Assembly: GCA_014237145.1 (NCBI GenBank)
Contig: JAAXOC010000061.1
Span: 1-33,200 of the forward strand
Length of the DNA stretch: 33,200 nucleotides
Reading direction: 5' to 3'
Source of the DNA: ANME-2 cluster archaeon
GTDB taxonomy: Archaea; Halobacteriota; Methanosarcinia; Methanosarcinales; Methanocomedenaceae
Both the position numbers and the translations under genes were made by a program. Below are positions 8,492-17,052 of the stretch, piece after piece (position 1 is the stretch's first letter; each line of letters opens with the position of its first letter). Under the pieces are notes generated by a model. It saw only the letters and a list, made by a program, of their open reading frames with translations, was not told the origin of the DNA and made no database searches.

Positions 8492-8803
8492 GTTGGTGCC
8501 GCAAGAGATTTGCCTGTAATATAGGAGATTTAATCCGGGATAGGTTCGTATGAACTGATCTTATGGCCTACTTGAAAACAACCTGCCAAATTCAATTTAT
8601 AGTCTCCCGCCAGATATATAGGATAATTATGGGAGAATTCGAACCGCTGATAAACGTACCATTATCCTTTCGGTAGACTTGTGAGGCAGGGCCGCTCCCT
8701 CTCCAGATGCCCGAAATAGACATGTCCTTGTTCTGGATTCCGTGTCACCCCCTGTCCACCATGCTGCTCACAATGCTCCAGGCCCCGCCGGTGGTATACC
8801 TGA
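8492..8803. other. Intergenic region without a recognised gene
   Basis: No ORF with recognisable protein features was found on either strand. A minus frame around 8670-8820 is open and somewhat protein-like, but lacks a start and any known motif. The base composition is less AT-rich than other gaps, which may point to decayed coding DNA. Confidence 0.4.
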
Positions 8804-8938
8804 ATATATAGTGTGGGAAGTGGAGGGACCTATCGGTCATTTGGGAGTATAGTAAATACCGCAAACAATGAAATTACAAAAGGCAAGTGTCTTGAGTTCG
8901 AAAGCATGGACGATCTCTTTAGTAGCATAGAACAATGA
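8804..8938 (+). pseudogene. Relic of a RelB-type antitoxin
   Basis: An open plus frame without a start codon ends TKGKCLEFESMDDLFSSIEQ, a typical acidic antitoxin tail. Its TGA (8936-8938) overlaps the ATG of the following toxin-like frame, the usual coupling in RelBE-type cassettes. A stop at 8801-8803 truncates it upstream. The reading is supported by the partner frame next to it. Confidence 0.45.
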
Positions 8939-9156
8939 TTTACAAGATTATTGTACACCCGAGGGTTCAGAAATAATTGCAAAAATTGTTTAAAAATGAT
9001 AAAGTTCGTTACGGTCATGTGAAAAAGAGACTTGAAATTCTTTCAGATAACCCGAAAATTGGGAAGCCTCTTCAAAATATTCTAAAATGGCTGCTTATCA
9101 GGTGCACAGGTCGGGCAGCAGGTTATAATGTATACATCAAGTTCAGGATTGCTTAA
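8935..9156 (+). pseudogene. RelE/ParE-type toxin, disrupted by an early stop
   Basis: The frame from ATG 8935 starts MIYKIIVHPRVQK, then has a TAA at codon 14. It continues LQKLFKNDK and KKRLEILSDNPKIGKPLQN, which is a clear RelE-superfamily N-terminal half. The last part (RCTGRAAGYNVYIKFRIA) only loosely resembles the usual 'YRVGDYRVIY' strand, suggesting further decay. It ends TAA TAA at 9154-9159 and overlaps the 3' end of the convergent LysE gene by 4 bases. Early nonsense plus loss of the C-terminal motif marks it as non-functional. Confidence 0.6.
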
Positions 9157-9773
9157 TAAAGATTCAATTGGCTCATCATGAACCACACCCCGAACACCAC
9201 CAAAAAACCACCGCACCCCATCAGCACTCGTTGATAAGTCCCCTCAGACATAAGCGACCTCCCCCTGCTTATCGCAGTAGACACGAAAGTGTACCAGCCC
9301 AGGTCTGCCATAAAGTGACCCAACAGGAATATAGAAGCAGCAAACAGGCTGGTCTCAAGCCCCATAAGAACCAGCCCCGTCCCTACTGTCAGCCACCACA
9401 GCCAGAAATACGGATGGGATACCGACGTGATCACACCGGCAGCAAATGGGCTCTTAAACACACTACTGTCCCCCGAAAAGGTGGCATGTTTCCCTTCCTT
9501 GAAAGTTAAGATACCGAACATAACCAGTACCGCACCTCCGATAACAGATATCCAGAGAATGGCACCTTGGGTTGCCAGGGTTGAAAACCCGGCCACTATA
9601 AAGATAAATAACATAACCTCGACCAGGGCATGGCCCGATACAACCAGGGGACCGCTTGTCCAGCCTTTCTTCAGGGAAGTTTCGATAGTAGCAAAGAGCA
9701 TAGGTCCGGGTACAAGTGCACCGGTCAATCCAACACTAAAACCGATGCCCAGCATTTTTAGTATTTCTAACAT
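9153..9773 (-). CDS. LysE-family amino-acid/metabolite exporter
   Basis: 206 residues with about six hydrophobic segments. The diagnostic LysE/RhtB start is present: an N-terminal membrane helix followed by GALVPGPMLFATIETSLKKG (the PGP motif). An ITSVSHPYFWLWWLTVG segment and a GHFMADLGWY segment match the later conserved helices. The family exports amino acids or related small molecules through the cytoplasmic membrane; the substrate cannot be read from sequence. It is on the same strand as tfb, 155 bases downstream of it, and convergent with the RelE relic. Confidence 0.85.
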   Translation of the reverse strand: MLEILKMLGIGFSVGLTGALVPGPMLFATIETSLKKGWTSGPLVVSGHALVEVMLFIFIVAGFSTLATQGAILWISVIGGAVLVMFGILTFKEGKHATFSGDSSVFKSPFAAGVITSVSHPYFWLWWLTVGTGLVLMGLETSLFAASIFLLGHFMADLGWYTFVSTAISRGRSLMSEGTYQRVLMGCGGFLVVFGVWFMMSQLNLY

Positions 9774-9928
9774 TACCCGAAATCCTGTAAAAAAAGTTTA
9801 TTTCCCGGATGTGAATGACATGATATCGTGTTTGATATGATCAAGAGTCTTCTTGATATATATTTTATCCACGCTACCAACATCCGGGATTGGACAGGCA
9901 TAAAAAAATGCCCATCCTTGCAATATCT

Positions 9929-10942
9929 TTACAGTATTATCTCAATATCCAGTTGTTCTGCAAGTTCCTTATACCTGTTTCGGATAGTCACTTCCGTGAC
10001 ACCAGCTACTTCTGCCACTTCACGCTGGGTCCTGCGCTCGCCGCACAGGATGCTGGATATATAGATAGCAGCCGCAGCCACACCAGTAGGTCCACGTCCG
10101 GAGGTGAGTTCCTTCTCTGCCGCCTGCCTCAGGATCTCCACACCCTTGGACTGCACTTCACCATGCAGGTTCAGGCCAGAGCAGAACCTTGGGATATAGT
10201 CAATAGGTGACGTAGGCATGAGTTTCAGGCCCAGTTCCCTGGAAATGAACCGGTATGTACGGCCGATCTCCTTACGGCTGACCCTGGATACTTCAGCGAT
10301 CTCGTCCAGCGTCCTTGGCACATTACACTGCCTGCAGGCTGCATACAGTGCAGAAGCAGCCACACCCTCAATACTCCGGCCCCTGATCAGGTTCATGTCA
10401 ACAGCCTTGCGGTAGACCACAGCCGCAGTTTCCCGCACATTCCGGGACAGGCCCAGTGCACTGGCCATCCTATCCAGTTCTGATAATGCAAAGGCTAAAT
10501 TCCTCTCAGTAGCATTGCTGACCCTGATGCGACGCTGCCATTTTCGTAGCCTGTACAGCTGGGCCCTGCTTTTTGATGATATTGATTTACCGTAAGAATC
10601 GCGGTTTCGCCAGTCGATCATGGTTGACAGGCCCTTGTCGTGAATGGTATAGGTCATGGGCGCGCCCACCCTGCTTCTCTTCATACGCTGGTCGTGGTCG
10701 AACGCTCTCCATTCCGGTCCCTGGTCAATGAACTCGGAATCGACCACAAGACCGCAATCATTACACACAAGTTCCGCCCGCTCATAATCCTGTACCAGAC
10801 TGCGGCTACCGCACTCGGGACATTCCAGAGTAGGCTTCTCGAATGCTCCGACCTTTTCCTTTTCCTTTCTGAGCTTTATACTCTCACGTATTTTACTTCT
10901 CTCAGATCTCTCAACTTCTTTTTCTTTTTCTAATTCAGCCAT
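9929..10942 (-). CDS. tfb: Transcription initiation factor IIB (TFB)
   Basis: 337 residues. After a highly charged N-terminal extension (residues 1-36, mostly Lys/Glu/Arg) comes the zinc ribbon with C41, C44, C60 and C63 (CPECGS..CNDCG). The B-reader/linker region ([23 protein letters not shown]) and two cyclin-fold repeats follow (about 125-220 and 225-330). TFB bridges TBP at the TATA/BRE element and RNA polymerase to set the start site. The order PHP, gar1, tfb on one strand and the gar1-tfb link are common in euryarchaea. An AT-rich TATA-like element and an AGAGGG ribosome site precede the ATG. Confidence 0.96.
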   Translation of the reverse strand: MAELEKEKEVERSERSKIRESIKLRKEKEKVGAFEKPTLECPECGSRSLVQDYERAELVCNDCGLVVDSEFIDQGPEWRAFDHDQRMKRSRVGAPMTYTIHDKGLSTMIDWRNRDSYGKSISSKSRAQLYRLRKWQRRIRVSNATERNLAFALSELDRMASALGLSRNVRETAAVVYRKAVDMNLIRGRSIEGVAASALYAACRQCNVPRTLDEIAEVSRVSRKEIGRTYRFISRELGLKLMPTSPIDYIPRFCSGLNLHGEVQSKGVEILRQAAEKELTSGRGPTGVAAAAIYISSILCGERRTQREVAEVAGVTEVTIRNRYKELAEQLDIEIIL

Positions 10943-11020
10943 TATTACTAATCCCTCTGCTTCAATCTTATTATTAATATAATATTGTCATTCATGTGAA
11001 AAACTGCAACCATTTTGCAA

Positions 11021-11278
11021 TTATTTCACATATACGTGCTTGCCTTTGAAACCCCTCAGATTTTCTCCGGCCACATTCTTAAAAACTCTCACTGAAAAAT
11101 ACGGTTGGTCCACAGGTCCGAACACATCATTGACCTTTCCGATCTTCGTTTTTCTCCTGTCAAAGACCAGGTTATTTATCCTGAATAACTTCTTATTACC
11201 AGTCTTGTTTGTTTTATCCCCTCTGACGATTAAGTTTTTATGACTTGAAGTATGTAAAACCGTTCCTAATATTTTCAA
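11021..11278 (-). CDS. gar1: H/ACA ribonucleoprotein subunit Gar1
   Basis: 85 residues, typical of the archaeal Gar1 core without the eukaryotic GAR tails. It folds as a small beta barrel; LGTVLHTSSHKNLIVRGD, LVFDRRKTKIGKVNDVFGPVDQPYFSVR and LRGFKGKHVYVK match the family. Gar1 binds the Cbf5 pseudouridine synthase in H/ACA RNPs that modify rRNA. The start is TTG at 11278, decided by GAGGTG 5 bases upstream (11284-11289). A TATA element lies at 11319-11329. It sits directly upstream of tfb on the same strand with a 78-base gap. Confidence 0.92.
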   Translation of the reverse strand: MKILGTVLHTSSHKNLIVRGDKTNKTGNKKLFRINNLVFDRRKTKIGKVNDVFGPVDQPYFSVRVFKNVAGENLRGFKGKHVYVK

Positions 11279-11283
11279 TAATA

Positions 11284-11289
11284 CACCTC
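11284..11289 (-). promoter_or_regulatory. Ribosome binding site deciding the TTG start of gar1
   Basis: GAGGTG on the minus strand, 5 bases before TTG at 11278. No ATG or GTG in frame fits this spacing, so the non-ATG start is well supported. Confidence 0.6.
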
Positions 11290-11318
11290 AACAAAAGTAA
11301 CATAAATATGCTAGCGAT

Positions 11319-11329
11319 ATTATATAAAG
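11319..11329 (-). promoter_or_regulatory. TATA box of gar1 (-tfb)
   Basis: CTTTATATAAT on the minus strand is a near-perfect archaeal TATA element. With the usual spacing of about 25 bases, transcription would start near 11298, giving a leader of about 20 bases with the GAGGTG site. Confidence 0.55.
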
Positions 11330-11346
11330 TTATCGCAAGTACTATA

Positions 11347-12003
11347 TTATCTGATATTTAACAGACTTAAAGGTTTTGAAAACAATACCTCTTGTGCATG
11401 TTTTTCACTTAACCCTGCACCCATAGCGATATTAAGCGCCTCACCATCAGTGACCAGGTCCCCTGGTGAATGGGAATCGGTACTAACTATCATATCTGCC
11501 CCAACCTCTTCAGCTATTCTTACCACATGACCGTTGGCCCGGTTATGCCCGCAGCGTGCGGAGATCTCCAGGCATACCCCAACATCTGCTGCCAGTAGTG
11601 CATCCTCCTTAGAGATCAATCCCGGGTGCGCCAGTATATCGGCCCCTGCCTCGATAGCAGCCCTGTTCGTCCCGGTCAGCACAGGCTCGACAAGTGTTTC
11701 CCCGTGTACCACAACTATCTCAGAGCCCAGTTCACGTGCAAGATCAACCAATGCCTGTATCTTCTGCGGGGGCACATGGGTTATCTCAACTCCTGCAAGT
11801 ACCTGGATATCCCATACCTCTTCAAGATACCTGGCTTTCTTGATCCCGGAAAGTACATGCTCGATATTAGTGAAATCTACATGGTCCGTAATTGCAATGG
11901 CAGTATAGCCATGGACCACGGCCCTGCGAACAAGTTCGCTTGGAAGCAGTTCACCGTCGCTGAATATTGAATGGGTATGAAGATCTATCATTGTCATTTC
12001 CAT
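11347..12003 (-). CDS. PHP-domain metal-dependent phosphoesterase
   Basis: 218 residues of the polymerase-and-histidinol-phosphatase fold. Metal-ligand motifs are in order: DLHTHSIFSDGE (H9, H11, D16), AITDHVDF, AGVEITH, VVVHGET, ILAHPG and STDSHSPGD. Family members hydrolyse phosphoesters with a tri-metal centre; the substrate is not known. A TATA-like CATTTTATACTT (12018-12029) lies only about 20 bases upstream. The transcript may therefore be nearly leaderless and start at the third or fifth codon (both ATG) rather than the first. It is divergent from the AI-2E permease gene and upstream of gar1 on the same strand. Confidence 0.85.
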   Translation of the reverse strand: MEMTMIDLHTHSIFSDGELLPSELVRRAVVHGYTAIAITDHVDFTNIEHVLSGIKKARYLEEVWDIQVLAGVEITHVPPQKIQALVDLARELGSEIVVVHGETLVEPVLTGTNRAAIEAGADILAHPGLISKEDALLAADVGVCLEISARCGHNRANGHVVRIAEEVGADMIVSTDSHSPGDLVTDGEALNIAMGAGLSEKHAQEVLFSKPLSLLNIR

Positions 12004-12079
12004 TTATATCATAATTCATTTTATACTTATCGTAAAAGCATTAGAAAAACTTTTGAATCAGTAGAATCATTTATAAGTT

Positions 12080-13264
12080 ATGACTGGCCCGCTGGACAGA
12101 AAACGTTTCACTCTTATTGTGGGTATCGTGGTTATAGCAGTTGCTCTCTTGATCATATATCTTTCATGGGTATTCGTAAATGTGATCATATTGAGCATAT
12201 TCGGCGCATTCATATTGCGTCCCCTGGATAAAAAGCTTCGAAAAATTACCAGGATCAAGAACCGGCAGATCTCAGCGATCCTGACCATCACTATCGTAGC
12301 ATTGATTTTTACAGGCTTGTTCCTGAACATCATATTTATCCTGGGCTCGGAACTGGCAAAATTCCAGCCTGATGTCCTGCAAACCGACATAAATATGCTG
12401 ATAGATTATGGCATGGAACTAATGGGCAAGTACATCCCGGATACCATACAGGAAAATATGAAGTCCAATCTTTCCAGTTCGGCATCTTCTGCCATACTGT
12501 TCATAATTAGCATTGCCCAGCATGTTGTATTGAATTTCATATCCAATATTGCGATCTTTGCCATGCAACTGGGAGTAGTGATATTTTTACTTTATTACCT
12601 GCTCATCGACGGCGAGAATATAGTTGAGACATTCATTCATATCCTGCCTTCCAACAGGGTAGAGATCATCAGGGAATTTCTGCAGCACCTGAACAGTATA
12701 TATAACAGCCTTTTCAATGTTTACCTGATCGTTTGCGTGTTGACCGGTATAATCGGCGGCATCGGCCTGATGCTTATCGGTGTACCATATCCTATAATGT
12801 GGGGCGCTGTCATTGCAGTCCTGGCCCTGCTGCCGATCGTGGGACCGGGCACATTCTATGTACCGGCAGCCATCTATTATTACATTGTCAATGAACCGGT
12901 AAAAGCCGTGGTGATCGTAATATTTGGCTGGTTGTTCCTTGAGACCATTCCCGGCAACATTATCAGGCCCAGACTGATGATGCAAAGTGGAAATATCCAT
13001 CCAATCATAACACTGCTGTCCTTTACTGCCCCCCTGTTCGTGGTCGGTGCCATGGGGATAATAATCGGCCCTGCAGCTTACGGTTTCATGCTTGCTTTAT
13101 ACAGGACATATACGGGACTCGAGGTAATAACTAAACCTGGAAACCAGGAGATCGAAGAAAAGGCTGGGACCCAAGTAGAGGATGAAAACCAACTTGGAGA
13201 TAAAACTCAACCCGGAGATGAAATCAAACCTGGAGATAAAACACAACCTGAGGATAAAACCTAA
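12080..13264 (+). CDS. AI-2E family (PerM/UPF0118) membrane permease
   Basis: 394 residues with about eight membrane segments: two adjacent helices near the N-terminus, a third near 70-90, a large exposed loop, and a helical cluster at 135-345. The loop-membrane segment VPYPIMWGAVIAVLALLPIVGPG and a terminal GAMGIIIGPAAYGFMLALY are typical of the family. Members export small molecules (AI-2 in E. coli TqsA) or ions; the substrate here is unknown. The cytosolic tail (from about 365) consists of hexapeptide repeats of the type QPGDKT, encoded by an 18-bp tandem repeat that continues beyond the TAA stop. The tail length is probably variable between strains. Confidence 0.82.
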   Translation: MTGPLDRKRFTLIVGIVVIAVALLIIYLSWVFVNVIILSIFGAFILRPLDKKLRKITRIKNRQISAILTITIVALIFTGLFLNIIFILGSELAKFQPDVLQTDINMLIDYGMELMGKYIPDTIQENMKSNLSSSASSAILFIISIAQHVVLNFISNIAIFAMQLGVVIFLLYYLLIDGENIVETFIHILPSNRVEIIREFLQHLNSIYNSLFNVYLIVCVLTGIIGGIGLMLIGVPYPIMWGAVIAVLALLPIVGPGTFYVPAAIYYYIVNEPVKAVVIVIFGWLFLETIPGNIIRPRLMMQSGNIHPIITLLSFTAPLFVVGAMGIIIGPAAYGFMLALYRTYTGLEVITKPGNQEIEEKAGTQVEDENQLGDKTQPGDEIKPGDKTQPEDKT

Positions 13265-13369
13265 ACTGAAGATAAAACACAACCAGAGGATAAAACCTAA
13301 ACTGAAGATAAAACACAACCTGTGGATAAAACCTAAACTGAAGATAAGACCTAAACTGAAAATAAAACC
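13172..13369 (+). repeat. 18-bp tandem repeat crossing the permease stop codon
   Basis: Eleven units of exactly 18 bases (6 codons), in frame with the permease. The first five encode Q-x-G/E-D-x-x hexamers. The sixth begins TAA ACT GAA GAT and ends the protein at 13262-13264. Further units follow in the same frame, and TAA recurs at the same unit position at 13298, 13334 and 13352. Alternating unit types give a 36-base higher period in the middle. Confidence 0.85.
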
Positions 13370-13381
13370 AAATGATGAAGT

Positions 13382-14122
13382 TTAGGGCTTAACAACCTCA
13401 TTTTTCAAAGTACCCACATTCTCTATCTCTATCTCCACCGTATCCCCTGGATAAAGCTGACCCACACCCGCAGGCGTGCCGGTAGCTATGACATCACCCT
13501 TTTCCAGTGTCATGATATGGGATATAAATTCTATCAGTGCCGGGATATCAAAAATCATATTATTTACACTGGAATCCTGCCTTAACTGACCGTTGACCCT
13601 GGAGCGTATGTATGCAGTTGATATGTCCACACTTTCAGCCCTGACCACAAACGGACCTAATGGGGCAAAAGTATCAAAGCTCTTAGCTCTGGTCCACTGA
13701 CCATCTGCCTTTTGGATATCGCGAGCCGTTACATCGTTAAAACAAGTATATCCCAGTATCACGTCACCTGCTTGCATGGCAGATACGTTCCTGCACCTCT
13801 TACCGATCACAACTGCCAGTTCTGCTTCATAATCCACATGCTGGGATTCAGGAGGATAGACGATCATATCACTATGCCCGATAATAGCAGAAGGAGGTTT
13901 CAGGAAGATAATAGGATGACCGGGCAGTTTCATTTCCAGTTCCCGGGCATGGTCTATATAATTCAATCCCACACATACGATCTTGCTAGGTGTCACAGGG
14001 GGTAGTACCTCCAATTCATCCAGGGTATAAGTATCACAATACATCCCCCGTTCCACGACAACTCTTTCACCTTCTACAGTGCCGGTGAAAACCTCATCAC
14101 CAAACCTGAATCTGCCTATCAT
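13382..14122 (-). CDS. Fumarylacetoacetate hydrolase (FAH) family protein
   Basis: 246 residues. A short N-terminal domain is followed by the FAH catalytic fold beginning KIVCVGLNYIDHARE. Metal ligands appear in VDYEAELAVVIGK (the E-x-E motif). GYTCFNDVTARDIQ and KSFDTFAPLGPFVV are further signature segments, and the end has GDVIATGTPAGVG. The family cleaves C-C bonds or decarboxylates/isomerises beta-keto acids such as acylpyruvates and oxaloacetate; the substrate here is unknown. It is 43 bases downstream of pyrK on the same strand and may be co-transcribed. It is convergent with the permease repeat, whose last unit is 12 bases away. Confidence 0.87.
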   Translation of the reverse strand: MIGRFRFGDEVFTGTVEGERVVVERGMYCDTYTLDELEVLPPVTPSKIVCVGLNYIDHARELEMKLPGHPIIFLKPPSAIIGHSDMIVYPPESQHVDYEAELAVVIGKRCRNVSAMQAGDVILGYTCFNDVTARDIQKADGQWTRAKSFDTFAPLGPFVVRAESVDISTAYIRSRVNGQLRQDSSVNNMIFDIPALIEFISHIMTLEKGDVIATGTPAGVGQLYPGDTVEIEIENVGTLKNEVVKP

Positions 14123-14165
14123 ATTATTACACTACCTATCACACTACAATAAATCAACTAAATAT

Positions 14166-14993
14166 TTAAAACATTATCTTCTTTCCTGTGGCATCCCTGT
14201 GGTACTTTCCCAATTCACTTTTAATGAGCAGATCACCACTTAACACCGGGCCGTCCCTGCATACCCTCAGACCTGATGGATCAATGGTACATGCGCCGCA
14301 TACACCGATACCACACTTGAAATACCTGTGAAGACTTAATTGTGCCATTGCCTCAAGCCCTGCTGCCCGGAGAATATCCAGCACGCTTTTCATCATCAAC
14401 TCCGGACCGCAGATATAGAACTGGTCAAACCCGGCCAGGTTGAACAGCTCCATTGCTCCTGTTATAAACCCGTGATGACCTTTACTTCCATCGTCAGTAG
14501 CTATACTGATCGCACCGCATTTTAAGAAATGCTCCTCAAAAAGCAGTTCATCCGCTGTCCTGGCTCCTATCAGGGTAGTAACATCCAGGTCTCTTGAATG
14601 GGCTTGCAGCGCCAGTGGCAGCAAGGGTGCACCACCCACACCGCCTGCAATGATCATTATCTTATTACCTTTCCCAGCCCCATCCTCTTCTCCGTCACCT
14701 TCTTTTTCTTCTCTGTCCCCTTTTTCTTTCACTTCAAATCCATTCCCGAACGGCCCCCTGATGCCAATACTATCGCCCACTTCCAGCCGTGACAGTGCCT
14801 CAGTAGCCTTGCCCACACTCTGCACAGTGATGCTACCCGGGTGTGACAGGGCCATCGGGATTTCATCCAGGCCCCGAACCCATACCATTACGAACTGGCC
14901 GGGTGCAGCATCCGGTTCAATATCGGTCCTGAGAGTAATTATGGTAGGGGTCTCCCTGATAATCTCTGTTATTATCACATTTACAGGTCTCAC
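14166..14993 (-). CDS. pyrK: Dihydroorotate dehydrogenase electron-transfer subunit (PyrK)
   Basis: 275 residues if started at GTG 14993, whose bases overlap the pyrD TGA and which has AGGTGG 4 bases upstream; a longer frame reaching 15038 lies inside pyrD. An N-terminal FAD-binding barrel (APGQFVMVW, IPMALSH) is followed by a nucleotide-binding domain (AGGVGGAPLLPLALQA) and a C-terminal 2Fe-2S site, CGIGVCGAC..C. PyrK passes electrons from the type 1B dihydroorotate dehydrogenase PyrD to NAD or another carrier. A very acidic/basic low-complexity insert (about 91-115: EKGDREEKEGDGEEDGAGKG) separates the two nucleotide-binding parts and looks like a local expansion. Confidence 0.9.
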   Translation of the reverse strand: MRPVNVIITEIIRETPTIITLRTDIEPDAAPGQFVMVWVRGLDEIPMALSHPGSITVQSVGKATEALSRLEVGDSIGIRGPFGNGFEVKEKGDREEKEGDGEEDGAGKGNKIMIIAGGVGGAPLLPLALQAHSRDLDVTTLIGARTADELLFEEHFLKCGAISIATDDGSKGHHGFITGAMELFNLAGFDQFYICGPELMMKSVLDILRAAGLEAMAQLSLHRYFKCGIGVCGACTIDPSGLRVCRDGPVLSGDLLIKSELGKYHRDATGKKIMF

Positions 14994-15904
14994 GGTTCCA
15001 CCTTCCTGTGGGCAAGTCCGATTATATCGTCCAGGCAATGATCATTGGCCTTCAGGTAAGCGGACAATCCACTGGTAATCTCACTGAAAATATTAACATT
15101 ATCATGAACGGCAGAGCCAACCTGTACCGCCGAAGCCCCAGCCATCATCATCTCCACTGCATCCTGCCAGCTTCCGATACCTCCCACACCAATGACAGGG
15201 ATGTCCAGTGCTTTATACAGGTCATATACGCATTTTACAGCCACCGGACGTACTGCAGGGCCGGAAAGGCCACCGTACAGGTTGCCAAGTATCGGATACC
15301 CGCTATGGATATCTATAGCCATGCCCCGTACCGTATTGATAGCAACAACAGCATCGGCTCCACCCCTGCTCGCAGCCTCACCGATCTCCACTATATCTGT
15401 GACATTCGGGGTGAGCTTGACCCACACCGGTACATCGGTTGTCCGTTTGGCAGCCCTGGTGATCTCTTCCACCAGTACCGGGTCAGTACCAACTACAGTT
15501 CCGTAACCACTGGCATGGGGGCAGCTTACATTTAATTCGTAGGCACTGGCACCTTTGAGTCCGATAATTATTTCTACAAACTCATCCGGATGTGCCCCGA
15601 AAACGCTGGCGATCACAGGAACACCGCCTTCACTGGCAATCGAAAGTTCTTTCCTGAAATCCCTGTAAGACGGATTTGGCAGGCCCATTGCATTCAGGAA
15701 CCCACAATCCAGTTTGAGCATAGTAGGATTCGGGTGGCCTTCCTTAGGCTCGGAGCCTATGGACTTTGTGACCACAGCACCCGCACCTTCCCCAGTCATA
15801 CGTTTCAGTGAGGCACCTGTGGTGCCAAGAACGCCTGCCGCCAGTATGGTCGGGGTTTCCAGTTCAAGCCCGGTAAGTTGTATCGAAAGATCGGTTGAGG
15901 ACAT
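14990..15904 (-). CDS. pyrD: Dihydroorotate dehydrogenase, catalytic subunit (PyrD, class 1B)
   Basis: About 304 residues of FMN-binding TIM barrel, oxidising dihydroorotate to orotate in pyrimidine synthesis. Segments seen: PTILAAGVLGTTG, the NVSCPH active-site strand, VWVKLTPNVTDI, AVVAINTVRGMAID, GGLSGPAVRPVAVK and a phosphate-binding VGSAVHDN end. I prefer ATG 15904 because GAGGT lies 11 bases upstream; ATG 15913, which overlaps the preceding gene's stop, is the alternative with only 2 bases of spacing. It overlaps pyrK by 4 bases, so the two subunits are translationally coupled. Confidence 0.9.
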   Translation of the reverse strand: MSSTDLSIQLTGLELETPTILAAGVLGTTGASLKRMTGEGAGAVVTKSIGSEPKEGHPNPTMLKLDCGFLNAMGLPNPSYRDFRKELSIASEGGVPVIASVFGAHPDEFVEIIIGLKGASAYELNVSCPHASGYGTVVGTDPVLVEEITRAAKRTTDVPVWVKLTPNVTDIVEIGEAASRGGADAVVAINTVRGMAIDIHSGYPILGNLYGGLSGPAVRPVAVKCVYDLYKALDIPVIGVGGIGSWQDAVEMMMAGASAVQVGSAVHDNVNIFSEITSGLSAYLKANDHCLDDIIGLAHRKVEP

Positions 15905-15905
15905 A

Positions 15906-16715
15906 CTATCCATAGACCTCGTCAACTGTATATCCGTTATGCACAACCTTTGAAATTTTACCTACCAGAACGGCCGGGTCATCTGCCTGGAATACGTTCC
16001 TTCCTATTGCCACACCCCGCCCGCCTGACTGTATTGAATCATATACCATCTGCAAAAGGTCACGCTCAGTCTCCATCCTGGGTCCTCCGGCTACAACTAT
16101 TGGTACAGGACAGCCGTCAACCACTTCCCTGAATGAATCCGGGTCACCGGTATAATTTGTCTTGACAATATCTGCGCCAAGTTCGGCACCTACCCGGGCC
16201 GCATGCCTGACGTACTCTACATCATGTTCGGAATCAACCTTTGGTCCCCTTGGATACATCATTGCCACAAGGGGCATACCCCATTCATCGCATTTGCTGG
16301 CGATCATGCCCAGTCCCTTCAACATCTCTGCTTCATCCTCGGCACCAATGTTAACATGTACCGATACTGCATCTGCTCCCACTTTTATTGCCTCTTCCAC
16401 TGATGTGACCAGTACCTTATGGTTAGGGTCAGGGCCCAGTGAAGTGGACGCTGACAGGTGTATGATCAGTCCCACATCCCTGCCGTAACCACGGTGGCCG
16501 TACTTGGGTAAGCCCATGTGTCCCAGTACAGCATTGGCGCCGCCTTCTGCCACTTTGTTCACCATTTTCGACAGGTCGGTCAATCCTTTAATGGGACCTG
16601 CACCAACACCATGATCCATGGGAATAATGATTGTCCGAAGAGTTTCCCTGTCAAAAATCCGTTCCATCCGTACCAATTTCCCAATGTTTAGAGACCTTAT
16701 GACATTTGTTTGCAT
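15906..16715 (-). CDS. 2-amino-3,7-dideoxy-D-threo-hept-6-ulosonate synthase (ADTH synthase)
   Basis: About 269 residues of the archaeal class I aldolase family, very similar in pattern to the M. jannaschii MJ0400 enzyme: [11 protein letters not shown]-like start, [54 protein letters not shown] and [11 protein letters not shown] with the Schiff-base Lys near 184. It makes the ADTH precursor that feeds dehydroquinate synthesis in the archaeal aromatic amino-acid pathway. The start ATG at 16715 is set by AGGTGG five bases upstream; the longer GTG frame at 16724 lies within this ribosome site. It overlaps or abuts pyrD and probably heads the pyrDK operon. A simple fructose-bisphosphate aldolase is less likely. 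Confidence 0.85.
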   Translation of the reverse strand: MQTNVIRSLNIGKLVRMERIFDRETLRTIIIPMDHGVGAGPIKGLTDLSKMVNKVAEGGANAVLGHMGLPKYGHRGYGRDVGLIIHLSASTSLGPDPNHKVLVTSVEEAIKVGADAVSVHVNIGAEDEAEMLKGLGMIASKCDEWGMPLVAMMYPRGPKVDSEHDVEYVRHAARVGAELGADIVKTNYTGDPDSFREVVDGCPVPIVVAGGPRMETERDLLQMVYDSIQSGGRGVAIGRNVFQADDPAVLVGKISKVVHNGYTVDEVYG

Positions 16716-17052
16716 GTGTTCCACCTGGAAATATTCAAGGTTCTGATTGTACTTATTTATTTAGATTCCAGTGAATATTGTCTCCCGCTAAACTTATGAG
16801 AATTCGGACTGCAGATAAATGTAGATAACGCATCCATTAAAAAAAGTCGGGGAATAAAATCTGTATTGGTCATTGTTTATATTATCTGCTACAGAGAGCA
16901 CAGAACGTTATTGTTTTCTCTGTGGTTATAAACCGTTCCAGGAAATAATAATAAGTCTCCCATTTATGCTACAATAGTCTCACTTCATCGAGAAAAGCGG
17001 GCCTATTCTTCAATTCTGATCTAAGCTATGAAAAACGTTCTGTCCACTCAAT
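16716..17052. other. Intergenic region upstream of the ADTH synthase operon
   Basis: No gene is seen. A minus-strand TATA-like stretch (TCTAAATAAATAAG, about 16752-16765) fits the promoter of the ADTH synthase-pyrD-pyrK operon. The remainder has short inverted words (CAGAGAGCACAGA and TTTCTCTGTGG near 16890-16925) that could form a weak hairpin. Confidence 0.4.

Noticed and set aside
8670-8820. Protein-like minus frame (GVTRNPEQGHVYFGHLERERP)
   Set aside because: No start codon, no recognised motif and short length. It may be decayed coding DNA but cannot be supported.
9786-9812. Possible third copy of the double-hairpin repeat
   Set aside because: Only the AAGTTTATTTCCCG-like word is similar and the second hairpin is missing, so chance cannot be excluded.
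13265-13378. Read-through extension of the permease through repeated TAA codons
   Set aside because: TAA has no known recoding in archaea and recurs four times. Repeat copying explains it better.
13182-13385. Lys-rich ORF over the permease repeat, and its minus-strand counterpart 13097-13318
   Set aside because: Both are artefacts of the 18-bp repeat being open in several frames.
15938-15946. Upstream TTG start for pyrD within the ADTH synthase gene
   Set aside because: It would add residues encoded inside the preceding gene with no ribosome site. ATG 15904 or 15913 fits better.
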